DNA from: Armatimonadota bacterium
Lineage (GTDB): Bacteria; Armatimonadota; UBA5829; DTJY01
DNA length: 64,000 nucleotides
Direction: 5' to 3'
Assembly: GCA_029907255.1 (NCBI GenBank)
Contig: JARYMF010000001.1
Location: 294,121-358,120, forward strand
Shown: in pieces, positions 46,290-54,957 of the stretch
Layout of the letters: each line of letters opens with the position of its first letter
Numbering within the stretch: position 1 is the stretch's first letter
Notes under the pieces: generated by a model
What the model was told of the DNA's origin: nothing
Databases searched by the model: none
What the model saw: the letters and a program-made list of their open reading frames with translations, nothing else
Translations under genes and position numbers: made by a program

Positions 46290-47696
46290 TTATTCCCTGG
46301 CGACGAGGGAACTGCAGCCCGGCGCATCAGCGTGTTTAGCGCAAAGCTCCACGAGATAGTCGGGGAAGCCGCCGCGCGCATCGTTGACGCCAAGCTGGTA
46401 GAGTCGCTTTACTTCGCTGTGGTTAAGGTCAGCGACGTTGTTCTCAAGGTTTTGGTCGTTTTTCAAATCATAAAGGAATCCGCCAGTTCCATCTATCTTT
46501 ATATTCAGCCACCACCTATCGTCAATGACAGTGATAGCAGTTCCCCAAGCGACGGTAACATGGCTGCGGGCGGGCTCTTGCTCGCCGAGAGCCGCCTTCC
46601 AGAAGGAGATGCCGTCGAATGCATCGGGCACCGGGACGCCGGCGGCTTCGAGGATGAACGCAGAAATGTCTGTATGATTCACGAGGACGTCGCTTCTCCT
46701 GCGTGCACCGACGCCGTCGGGGTGGCGAATAATGAGCGGGACATCGTAAACAGCCCTGTCGGAGGGGTAACCTCTTTTACCGATGTAGTTTTTGTCGCCG
46801 ATGGAGTGTCCATGGTCGGCGGTTACGATGAGCAAAGTGTTGTCGAGCAGGCTGAGGGTGCGGAGAGTCTCATAAAGGTGGCCAAACCAGCGGTCGCACA
46901 TGGTAACAAGGCCGCTGTAGTTTGCCTGAGTTCGGCGAAGAAGCTGGGGATTCATTTTATCGGTATCCGCATAGCCTGAAATTACCTGCTCTGGTCCATC
47001 AGACGGGTCGTACATCCTTCGGTAGTGTTCGGGCACGAACCAAGGCTCGTGGGGGTCGAAGCTTTCGACGGTTAGGAAGAACTTATCGGCGTCCCTATTT
47101 TGTTCAAGCCATCGAGCAGATTCAATCATGACGCGCGCATTGAAGTAATCTTCTTCCTTAACGCGGTCATGCATGTTCATGAGGCAGTATGTGATGAACT
47201 CAATTTTTCTTTCGTTTTGGAGTTCTTTGGGCAGCCAGTGGTCAATGTCTTCCTTTGATGGCTTGGGGCCGCTTCGGTATTTGTCTTGCTCTTGACCGCG
47301 CAGGAACAGCCATTGGTCGAAGCCGCGCCAGTAATTCTTGGAGGGCTTAAACATATGATAGACATCGGAGATGAGAGCCGTTCTGTAGCCATTCTCGCTT
47401 AAGATTTCGGCGAGTGTTGGTTGGTCTTCGGGTATCGGACCCCAGCCTGGCGCGCCAACGAAATCTCCCTTTAGGCGGAAATCACCGTTGTGGAATGGGT
47501 AGACACGCTGGCCCGTGTAGAGTGCACGACGGGTAGGCAGGGTGGGGAGCGATTCGGGGAATGCACGGTCCATTATGAGGGATTCCTCTGCGAGTTTGTT
47601 GAGGTGTGGAGTTTGGACCTCCCCCCAGAAAGGCTTGCCGTAACAGCCTACACAATCTTTCCTTAGCGAGTCAAAAACGACGAGAACGATATTCAT
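46290..47696 (-). CDS. sulfatase-family hydrolase with Thr at the formylglycine position
   Basis: Sulfatase-fold protein of 468 residues. The metal-binding N-terminus (VVFDSLRKDCVGCYG) and the ADHGHSIGDK motif are intact. However, the active-site motif reads T-L-P-T-R with Thr52 where sulfatases have Cys or Ser, so formylglycine cannot form. Thr nucleophiles are known in related phosphoethanolamine transferases and LtaS. It may be a phosphodiesterase, phosphonate hydrolase or non-catalytic member. No signal peptide. AAAGGAG precedes the ATG. It lies between DUF2961 and a normal sulfatase gene. Confidence 0.85.
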   Translation of the reverse strand: MNIVLVVFDSLRKDCVGCYGKPFWGEVQTPHLNKLAEESLIMDRAFPESLPTLPTRRALYTGQRVYPFHNGDFRLKGDFVGAPGWGPIPEDQPTLAEILSENGYRTALISDVYHMFKPSKNYWRGFDQWLFLRGQEQDKYRSGPKPSKEDIDHWLPKELQNERKIEFITYCLMNMHDRVKEEDYFNARVMIESARWLEQNRDADKFFLTVESFDPHEPWFVPEHYRRMYDPSDGPEQVISGYADTDKMNPQLLRRTQANYSGLVTMCDRWFGHLYETLRTLSLLDNTLLIVTADHGHSIGDKNYIGKRGYPSDRAVYDVPLIIRHPDGVGARRRSDVLVNHTDISAFILEAAGVPVPDAFDGISFWKAALGEQEPARSHVTVAWGTAITVIDDRWWLNIKIDGTGGFLYDLKNDQNLENNVADLNHSEVKRLYQLGVNDARGGFPDYLVELCAKHADAPGCSSLVARE

Positions 47697-47783
47697 ACGA
47701 ATCTCCTTTGCTCTGTTGTTGGCGGAGAAGTCATGAAAAGCCTAGTACTTTTGGAATTTCTCCGCCTGCTTTCTTCGGAGTTT

Positions 47784-48875
47784 CTACGGATTTGGCAGCC
47801 GCAATTCCACAGGCAGCATTGGCGCAAAGTCCTTATGTGGTTCGGTTTGGTACCAATATGCAACCGAACTGTAGTCGTCACTTCGGTCGTTAGCATGCCC
47901 ATGTTCGATGGAGACCCGAATATTTTTTGTGAACGTAATGGGGTCGAGGATGTGGTAGCGGTAGACGCACACTTTGCCCCACTCATTCCAACCTTGGTCA
48001 AGCTCAGCCCAAGCTTGGCCATTGTAGAGGTGAGCGTTGTTCTGCATACCCCAGGCGTGAGCGAGGTAGTCTTCGCTTCCCGTGCCGTGCATATCAGGAG
48101 GCCAAAGGCGCTCACCGTCTCTGTCAATAAAGATCATGTCGTCGCCTTCGCCCCACCATCCCTTGGCTTGGTGGTCAATTGAGAAGTTTACGCCGACATA
48201 GTGTCCCCTTCCTTCAGCTTCGAGGATGAGATAGTTTCCTTCGTCGGTTAGGTTTTTCCCTTCGGGACCAGCTTGGCGCCTTTTCCATGCCTCGGAGAAC
48301 CACCAGCTTCCGTCCCCAGTCCAACCGTCGCAAGGATTCTCTCTTCGCCATTTGGCGTGGAAGTAGAGGACGTCGTCGCCGAGAGCGCGGTGCTTCTGAT
48401 AGTCAATATAGAAGTAGAAGGCATGAACTGGTTCCTGCTGTTCGTTTACGATTTCGATGCGTGCGTTTTTATTGAAAGGCATTTGGAACCAACAATTCAT
48501 AGCAACGCCGCCGCCTAGTTTGCCGCGCTCATAATTGCTTGTGTTGAACGGGGCGCACTGGTAGGAGTAGGCGCGAGCATGGCCAAGCCCGAAGAAGTCG
48601 CCGACCGGCGAGTCTACCGATGGATTGGTTTCTTCATCCCAATACATTCGGAGGAGGAGTTTGCGGAGGTAGAGCGGGTCAGGCGAGGAGATAGTGAACC
48701 AAATGTGGCTGATGACGCCGGGACCTTTGATGTCGGCGAGTGTTTTTGTTTCGCCAGGTTGTATAACCCAGAAGTCTGCGTTGCCACCGCTTGTATCATA
48801 ACTGCTGATTCTTGCAGGAAGGAAATCCTTCGCAAGAGTAAGCGAGGCGAGCGCGTTGCAGGGAATTATACTCAT
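47784..48875 (-). CDS. DUF2961 family protein
   Basis: Protein of 363 residues recognised as DUF2961 by ISHIWFTI near residue 60, the LLLRMYWDEETNPSVDSPVGDFFG region, and GTGSEDYLAHAWG near 275. DUF2961 proteins occur in glycan-degradation loci and are thought to be glycosidase-like; some members were shown to act on unusual sugars. The start is ATG 48875 because GGAGG lies 7 bases upstream and inside the longer frame. No export signal is seen. It is part of the minus-strand sulfatase run. Confidence 0.85.
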   Translation of the reverse strand: MSIIPCNALASLTLAKDFLPARISSYDTSGGNADFWVIQPGETKTLADIKGPGVISHIWFTISSPDPLYLRKLLLRMYWDEETNPSVDSPVGDFFGLGHARAYSYQCAPFNTSNYERGKLGGGVAMNCWFQMPFNKNARIEIVNEQQEPVHAFYFYIDYQKHRALGDDVLYFHAKWRRENPCDGWTGDGSWWFSEAWKRRQAGPEGKNLTDEGNYLILEAEGRGHYVGVNFSIDHQAKGWWGEGDDMIFIDRDGERLWPPDMHGTGSEDYLAHAWGMQNNAHLYNGQAWAELDQGWNEWGKVCVYRYHILDPITFTKNIRVSIEHGHANDRSDDYSSVAYWYQTEPHKDFAPMLPVELRLPNP

Positions 48876-48950
48876 GAATCGTCCTCCATTCATTAATTTT
48901 TCAATTGCCTAAAGGGAAAAGCTATCTTTATTTTAATTTTACTGCAACTT

Positions 48951-50345
48951 TTAGCCGTTTACCTCCCTATATTGGCGGTCGTTTGTGCTAAGGAGAAATT
49001 GCAGGAGTTCATGGCGAAGATGATTTATTATGTCAGCGCTTTTCTCATGGCACGCGAGATTGAGAGATTCAGTAGGATCTTGTAGGGTGTCAAATAGTTG
49101 AACTACCTCGTTTTGACTATTTAATACAAGCTTCCATCTGCCGTCGTAAACCATAGTTAGGTCAAAAAGTTCGCTGATAACGAGGTTGCGACCCACTTGG
49201 TTGGAATCGTCGAACACAGGGATTAGCGACATTCCGAAAACATTTCGACCGGGTTCACACCCTGCTACATCAAGGATAGTAGCTGTTAAATCAGGAAGCG
49301 AAACTAATTTGCTGCATTGGACGGGACCAGCAGTCCCGTTGGGTGGTCGAATTATCGCCGGAACTCGCACGACAGGGCCGAAAAATACGCATTTGCCTGT
49401 TCTGCCTTTATCGCCCAACATCTCGCCGTGGTCGCTCCAAAAGATTATCCAAGAGTTTTTGCCTCTGACTTTGTGCCAAGTATCAATGATTTTCCCAATT
49501 AAATAGTCCAAATGTGAGACACGCGCTGAATATAGGGTTCGCATCCTTGCCCAATGCTCATGGTTTAGGTCTTTATTCCTGCTGAAGAGTTTTTCTTGGT
49601 ATTCAAGAGCTTTGCCGGTGAGCCAATTGGGTGTTGGATCGCGTTCGAGAGGCATTGGCATATCTTCTAAGCGATAGGTATCCCAGCTTTGCGGAGGGTC
49701 CCAAGGGTCGTGGGGTCCTCCTAAGCCAACAAAAAGGTAAAGGGGCTTGCTTGTATCTGACTGCTGGATATACTCCAAAGCCGTTTGGGCGATGAAATCG
49801 TCCATAAGCATCCCATCGGGCAGCGGCGAGGGCCAAAGTGCGCGGCTGTTGCCAACCTCACGGCGCTTTCGATAGTCATCGAGAAAAGTCTGGTATATAC
49901 CGTTTTTCTCCATCCAGTCTGTCAAAATAGACTTTGTTGTAACAGTTGAAAGAGGCCCTGTGGTCTCAAGGACGTCATCCCATCCAAGTGCGTGCATGTA
50001 GGGTTCTTCATCGCGGAGGTCCTTGCCGCCATGGGGATACAAATGACTCTTTCCGACGTGGCATGTTCGATAGCCGGCGTTCTTTAGAGAATGGAGGCAG
50101 CTCTCAGATGTATCTTGAAGCCTTCCTATATTGTCCCACATGCCGAAATTATGAGGGTATTGGCCGGTAAGAAAGGAGGTCCGCGCAGGCATACAGATTG
50201 GCGAAGTTGTTAGACACCGTGTGAGTATTGCTCCTTCAGATGCAAGGCTATCTAGATTTGGTGTGCGGACGTGTTTACCGCCGAATGCACCAATCCAATC
50301 CGCTCGGTGTTGGTCTGTCATTAGTACGAGAATATCATTTGGCAT
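48951..50345 (-). CDS. sulfatase with formylglycine site
   Basis: Sulfatase of 464 residues with N-terminal ILVLMTDQHRADWIG. The formylglycine motif C-M-P-A-R has Cys51. The metal ligands lie in FWSDHGEMLGDKG near residue 307. No signal peptide; a GGAGAAG site precedes the ATG. The SDHGEMLGD and GGPHDPWDPP elements resemble those of choline-sulfatase-like and glycan sulfatases. The substrate is unknown. Confidence 0.9.
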   Translation of the reverse strand: MPNDILVLMTDQHRADWIGAFGGKHVRTPNLDSLASEGAILTRCLTTSPICMPARTSFLTGQYPHNFGMWDNIGRLQDTSESCLHSLKNAGYRTCHVGKSHLYPHGGKDLRDEEPYMHALGWDDVLETTGPLSTVTTKSILTDWMEKNGIYQTFLDDYRKRREVGNSRALWPSPLPDGMLMDDFIAQTALEYIQQSDTSKPLYLFVGLGGPHDPWDPPQSWDTYRLEDMPMPLERDPTPNWLTGKALEYQEKLFSRNKDLNHEHWARMRTLYSARVSHLDYLIGKIIDTWHKVRGKNSWIIFWSDHGEMLGDKGRTGKCVFFGPVVRVPAIIRPPNGTAGPVQCSKLVSLPDLTATILDVAGCEPGRNVFGMSLIPVFDDSNQVGRNLVISELFDLTMVYDGRWKLVLNSQNEVVQLFDTLQDPTESLNLACHEKSADIINHLRHELLQFLLSTNDRQYREVNG

Positions 50346-50407
50346 AAGTTCTTCTCCAGCTCAACTTATTTAGCGTCTTATTGAAGCACATTCAATTAAG
50401 CTACTGT

Positions 50408-51865
50408 TTATTTTGAAGGATTTTTCCTTTTCGAAGCAATTTCTAGCGGTGAATCCCGCGGGTCGTCATATTCTTCGGGCCAGCGGATATCGCCAATATC
50501 TCTTACACCAGCTCCCAATATTCGCCGACATAGGTTGAGCGTTAGACGTTCGCGAACTTCCTTTAGTTTTGGGTTTTCAAATTGGTTTTCCAATTCTTCG
50601 GGGTCATTCTCAAGGTTGTAAAGTTCAGGCGTATCATCGTAATATATGGAGAGCTTGAATCGTCCATCGGTAATCATGGCGCCGGGCCCAAATTGGTTTG
50701 GAGAAAATGGCGCTTTTTGCGGTTTGCCAAACGGTCCGGGCCATGTAGGAGCGAGCATTCCTGTTTCAACTAGGGCATCAGGCCTTCCATATTCAAATCC
50801 AAGCTTTCCCTCAATGAGTCGATCATGGATGCTATCTCCAACGAAACTGAGGGGTTTGGGGATTCCGCAGGCATCTAGAATTGTGGGAGCGAGGTCAACT
50901 TCTTCAACTAAGCCCTCATATACCCCATGATATAAACCTTCCGGGTGACGAATAATTACTGGAATGCGGACCAAGCATTCATAGAAGACGCCAATCTTAT
51001 GCCATGCGCCTTGATTGCCGAGAAGCTCTCCATGGTCTGAAAAGAAAATGACGAGAGTATTGTTCGCCTGACCTGTTTCGTCAAGGGTGTCGAGTATATT
51101 GCCGACCCAATCATCTACGTATCTTATCTGGCCCATATAGGCGGCGCGTGCATTGCGTATTTCGTCATCTTTTGCTTCGGCGGCTTGGCAGTTGATTTGC
51201 CAATTTTTGAGCCGCTTTGGCTTCCCTGAGCCACCTCCTTCGCGGTACTTCGGCGGCAGTGGAATGGAATTTCGGTCGAACATGGAAAAGTAGGGTTCTG
51301 GGCAGGTGTACGCCGGGTGTGGGTCCTGCCAGTTGACCCATAATAAATAAGGCTCACCGCTGTTCCTTTGTTGCTTGATAAAGTTGACAGCTTCGTTTCC
51401 AAGTCGGGCGGTTAGGTTGAAATGGTAATTATTTTCCATTGGGAACGCATCGAAGGAACGCTTGTATTTGGGATGGTCGTCATAGTTGCCTGCGCACACA
51501 TGGTCTAGCTCATCCCAAATCTCGGAGAGCTGTTCAACATTGAAGCAGTGGTTTTTGCCAAACATTGCTGTCTTGTAACCCGCGGCTTTAAGTGAGCGAA
51601 CAAGGTTTGGGACAGCATAATCAATAGTTGAACCGTAGTTACGATGGTTGTGTTCGGACATGCGGGTTGATGTTACGAAGCTTATTCGACTTGGCCCGCA
51701 TAGAGGAGCGGCACAGTAAGCGCGATTTAGCCTGACGCCTTCCATAGCTAGGCGGTCAATGTTCGCCGTGCCAATCGTTGGATGTCCGTAGCATGACAGG
51801 TAGTCCGCACGGAGTTGGTCTGGACAAAGGATAAGGATATTAAGCTTTCTAGATTGTTTTGCCAT
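50408..51865 (-). CDS. sulfatase with formylglycine site
   Basis: Sulfatase of 485 residues. The N-terminus NILILCPDQLRADYLSCYG supplies metal ligands, the formylglycine motif C-G-P-S-R has Cys56, and FFSDHGELLGNQG carries the Asp-His pair. There is no export signal, and the ribosome binding site is weak. It lies 62 bases upstream of the previous sulfatase gene in the transcription direction and 24 bases after the Tat-exported one, so they probably share a transcript. Confidence 0.9.
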   Translation of the reverse strand: MAKQSRKLNILILCPDQLRADYLSCYGHPTIGTANIDRLAMEGVRLNRAYCAAPLCGPSRISFVTSTRMSEHNHRNYGSTIDYAVPNLVRSLKAAGYKTAMFGKNHCFNVEQLSEIWDELDHVCAGNYDDHPKYKRSFDAFPMENNYHFNLTARLGNEAVNFIKQQRNSGEPYLLWVNWQDPHPAYTCPEPYFSMFDRNSIPLPPKYREGGGSGKPKRLKNWQINCQAAEAKDDEIRNARAAYMGQIRYVDDWVGNILDTLDETGQANNTLVIFFSDHGELLGNQGAWHKIGVFYECLVRIPVIIRHPEGLYHGVYEGLVEEVDLAPTILDACGIPKPLSFVGDSIHDRLIEGKLGFEYGRPDALVETGMLAPTWPGPFGKPQKAPFSPNQFGPGAMITDGRFKLSIYYDDTPELYNLENDPEELENQFENPKLKEVRERLTLNLCRRILGAGVRDIGDIRWPEEYDDPRDSPLEIASKRKNPSK

Positions 51866-51889
51866 TTTTTAAAGGTCCAGCTTCAAAGA

Positions 51890-53422
51890 TTATTCATTTT
51901 GCGGTTTGGTTGGATAATTTGGACCATACAAGATTTTCTCTTTTCGTAAAACTAGGTCCCCATTTGCCACGAAGCGCTCATCTCTTTCTGAAAGGTGCTT
52001 TATAAGCCGATGCCGCCAGAATTTGAGCGTTCTTGAGTATGCAGGGTCATTAGCGAGATTGTGTTCCTCGCCGGGGTCCTCTTTAAGATCAAAGAGTTCT
52101 TGGCTGCCGTCGAAGCCATTAAATATGTACTTCCAACGCCCATCTGTAAGCGCATACCAATTATTCGTTGGGCTGTAGCAGACGTCATGTTCTAGGTCGA
52201 GATATTCGCGCCAGCTGTTCGCGTTGCCTCGTATGAGCTCAAGCAGACTGTGGCCATCAAGATTATTTGGAATAGTTGCACCTGCCGCATCGAGGAATGT
52301 TGGCAGTACGTCTCTAAGTTCTACGACTTGGGTCAACCTAATGCCTCGCTTTGTTGCAATGCCCAAGCTTTCTGGCCATCGGATAAGCATTGGCACGGCT
52401 GCAGAGCCTTCGTATGGATATGACTTTCGCCAATGGTAGTGGTCGCCTTGCATATCGCCGTGGTCAGAGGTAAACAATATCAGAGTATTTTCCATCATGC
52501 CCCTTTTCTCAAGCGCTTTCAGGATGCGGCCAACCTGTTCATCAATAAAGGAAATTGAGCCATAATAGCCTCTCCGTGAGCGTCTAACTTGCTCGATGCC
52601 CAGGTCGCCATACCATAAAGTGTAATTTTTAGGGTTGGCTTTCTCGCCAAACTTTGCTGCCCAGTCGCCGATATATGGCGCTGGCATATCGTCTTCATTA
52701 TACGATTCCCAAAAGCGCTTTGGTGGGTCATAGGGGCTATGGGGACGTGCGAATGAAACCTTCAGCATGAAAGGTTCGTCGCGTCGGTAGTTTTCAATGA
52801 AATTAACAGCTTGGTCACCAGTCCATCGGGTTGGATGCAATTCTTCAGGCAAGGCATAAATTCCTGAACGGTAGTCATTCCAGCCAATGCCGGTTGCGTC
52901 TGGGTTTAGGTCTGGAGCTTTTTCCTTGAACCATTTTCGGTAGTCGCTAATGAAATCCGGGCTAAATACGCGGCCTGATTCGTCAAGTAGTGCTCCTTGG
53001 AAGCCATGGTAATTGCGTTGAGGATGGTAGTGGAGCTTTCCAATTGCGAACGTATAGTAGCCTGCATCATTAAGTGCACGCGGCATCTCGAAGGCATACC
53101 GTTCGGCAACTTGGCCGAATCCTATCATCCCGTGGTGCCAAGGGGATAGGCCGGTCAAGAGCGCTGCTCGTGCAGGGGTGCAGGTTGGTGTCGAACTATA
53201 TGCATTTAAGAAAAGCGCTCCTTCGCGCGCTATGCGATCCAGGTTCGGAGTTTTGATTGCCTTGTTGCCCATGCATCCTAAGCAGTCCCATCGGTGTTGG
53301 TCGGTCATTAGAAACAGAATGTTGGGCCTGCTCTTATTTTCGCTTGCAAAAACATTGCTACTCGAAATGGCGGCGAGTCCAGCGCCAACAAGTTTCATAA
53401 ACTCTCTCCGCGTTGATTTCAT
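51890..53422 (-). CDS. Tat-exported sulfatase
   Basis: Sulfatase of 510 residues with a twin-arginine signal (STRREFMKLVGAGLAAISS) and probable cleavage near residue 27. After it comes PNILFLMTDQHRWDCLG. The formylglycine motif C-T-P-A-R has Cys81, and LFTSDHGDMQGDH supplies metal ligands. It is the only sulfatase of the window with a visible export signal, suggesting it makes the first extracellular or periplasmic cuts before import. It is the first gene of the long minus-strand run. An AAGGGGAA site precedes the ATG. Confidence 0.92.
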   Translation of the reverse strand: MKSTRREFMKLVGAGLAAISSSNVFASENKSRPNILFLMTDQHRWDCLGCMGNKAIKTPNLDRIAREGALFLNAYSSTPTCTPARAALLTGLSPWHHGMIGFGQVAERYAFEMPRALNDAGYYTFAIGKLHYHPQRNYHGFQGALLDESGRVFSPDFISDYRKWFKEKAPDLNPDATGIGWNDYRSGIYALPEELHPTRWTGDQAVNFIENYRRDEPFMLKVSFARPHSPYDPPKRFWESYNEDDMPAPYIGDWAAKFGEKANPKNYTLWYGDLGIEQVRRSRRGYYGSISFIDEQVGRILKALEKRGMMENTLILFTSDHGDMQGDHYHWRKSYPYEGSAAVPMLIRWPESLGIATKRGIRLTQVVELRDVLPTFLDAAGATIPNNLDGHSLLELIRGNANSWREYLDLEHDVCYSPTNNWYALTDGRWKYIFNGFDGSQELFDLKEDPGEEHNLANDPAYSRTLKFWRHRLIKHLSERDERFVANGDLVLRKEKILYGPNYPTKPQNE

Positions 53423-53582
53423 GCTTTTGATTCCCCTTCACATAATTTGCGGTGGCATTATTGTTTAGTTGAACCTTTGGGAATCACGTTCTCTATTGAA
53501 AAATTCTCCAAAATCTTTCGAATAACCTCCATGTTGGTTTTTAGTTTAAAGAGGCAGAGAATTGTGATTGGGATAGCACTTC

Positions 53583-53612
53583 TTGACATTTTATCCTTGG
53601 TGGTGGCAATAT
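53583..53612 (+). promoter_or_regulatory. candidate sigma-70 promoter for the Tat-linked Gfo/Idh gene
   Basis: A perfect TTGACA at 53583-53588 is followed after 18 bases by CAATAT (53607-53612), a moderate -10 box. It lies 50 bases upstream of the ATG in the 239-base gap between two divergent genes. Confidence 0.4.
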
Positions 53613-53661
53613 TCTGACAGTTAGCAGGTTTTGTAAGTTAGCAAAAGAAGGGGGATGGCTA

Positions 53662-54903
53662 ATGGATTACTCGAGAAGGAGTTTTTTACGTTGGAGTGGT
53701 GTGGCTTTGGCAGGGGCCGCGTTAACACCAAGCATGGTATTGGCAGATTCGGAAGAGGCTGGAGGGAAAAGAATGGAAAAGTCGTCAAAGAAAATCAGGA
53801 TTGGGGTTGTTGGCGGTGGATTCGGTGCTGCATTTCATTGGCATTTGCATCCAAACTGCATTGTCGAAGCAGTAAGTGATTTGAGGGAAGATAGACGGAA
53901 GCACCTCCAAAACGTTTATAAGTGCGATAAGGCTTACAATTCATTAGAGGAGCTTGTTAAGGATAGGAATGTCGATGCTGTGGCCGTGTTTACAGGTGCG
54001 CCAGACCATGTGAAACACTGTGTAACTTGTATGAAAGCTGGTAAGCATGTTATCTCGGCAGTTCCTGCGTGTATGTCCCTGGAGGAGGCTGAGGAATTGT
54101 TGGAAACTCAGCAGAAGACTGGTCTTACTTATATGATGGCTGAGACTAGTTATTACCACCCTGTGGCAATATCGGCTCGAAAGTTTTATATGGAAGGTAA
54201 GTTCGGAGACATTTATTACACCGAGGCCGAATATCATCATGCTGGGATGGAATATACGCTATGGAAAGACGCGGAGGGAAAACCTACATGGCGGTGGGGT
54301 TTTCCTCCAATGCTCTATCCTACCCACTGTACGTCTTTTCTTGTGGGTACCACTGGCGAACGGTTGGTCGAAGTGACTTGTATTGGATGGGGCGACGGCG
54401 ATCCAATTATGGATGGTAATCCCTATAACAATAAGTTTTGGAATGAAACTGCGCTATTTAAAACTGACAAAGGGCATGCTTTCAGAGTCTCAATCAACTG
54501 GCGGGGTGCGTTTGGTGGATGCGAACGTGCGCAGTGGTATGGAAGCAAAATGAGTTTATTTGAGCCGCATCCAAATGGAGTGGGGGCGGTAATACGGAGA
54601 GCAACGAATAAGTATGTAAAGGACAGCGCGGGATACGATGTTGGGCTAGCGGAATTCGAAAGATATGAGCCGCCTAATTGGGCCGAATTGCTTCTCCCGG
54701 AACCTTTGCGTGTTGGCGGCGGGCATGAGGGCGCCGAACCTTTTTTGACGCATGAGTTTGTGGATGCTCTTCTTAATGAGCGCACACCAGCCATTGATAT
54801 ATACGAAGCACTTGCATACACAGTACCGGGGATAATTGCGCATAAATCTGCCCTAGAAGGTGGGAAGCATATGAAAGTGCCCGTATACAAGCGCAAAGCC
54901 TAG
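53662..54903 (+). CDS. Tat-exported Gfo/Idh/MocA family oxidoreductase
   Basis: Exported oxidoreductase-fold protein of 413 residues. A Tat signal with RR at 5-6 (YSRRSFLRWSGVALAGAAL) precedes the Rossmann motif IGVVGGGFGAAF near residue 48. The usual EKP motif is replaced by SAVPAC near 135. Exported Gfo/Idh proteins with tightly bound NAD include GH109 glycosidases, so glycosidase or sugar-oxidising activity in the periplasm is possible. AAGGGGGA precedes the ATG. It is divergent from the Tat sulfatase gene, with a candidate promoter between them. Confidence 0.8.
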   Translation: MDYSRRSFLRWSGVALAGAALTPSMVLADSEEAGGKRMEKSSKKIRIGVVGGGFGAAFHWHLHPNCIVEAVSDLREDRRKHLQNVYKCDKAYNSLEELVKDRNVDAVAVFTGAPDHVKHCVTCMKAGKHVISAVPACMSLEEAEELLETQQKTGLTYMMAETSYYHPVAISARKFYMEGKFGDIYYTEAEYHHAGMEYTLWKDAEGKPTWRWGFPPMLYPTHCTSFLVGTTGERLVEVTCIGWGDGDPIMDGNPYNNKFWNETALFKTDKGHAFRVSINWRGAFGGCERAQWYGSKMSLFEPHPNGVGAVIRRATNKYVKDSAGYDVGLAEFERYEPPNWAELLLPEPLRVGGGHEGAEPFLTHEFVDALLNERTPAIDIYEALAYTVPGIIAHKSALEGGKHMKVPVYKRKA

Positions 54904-54957
54904 TTTGTTGTAGTTGATTTACACAAATTATTGCTCCGAATAGTTTATACTGCTTTA

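Noticed and set aside
47733..48182. 149-codon plus-strand frame over the DUF2961 gene
   Set aside because: DUF2961 motifs on the minus strand are clear. The plus frame shows no family features or ribosome binding site.
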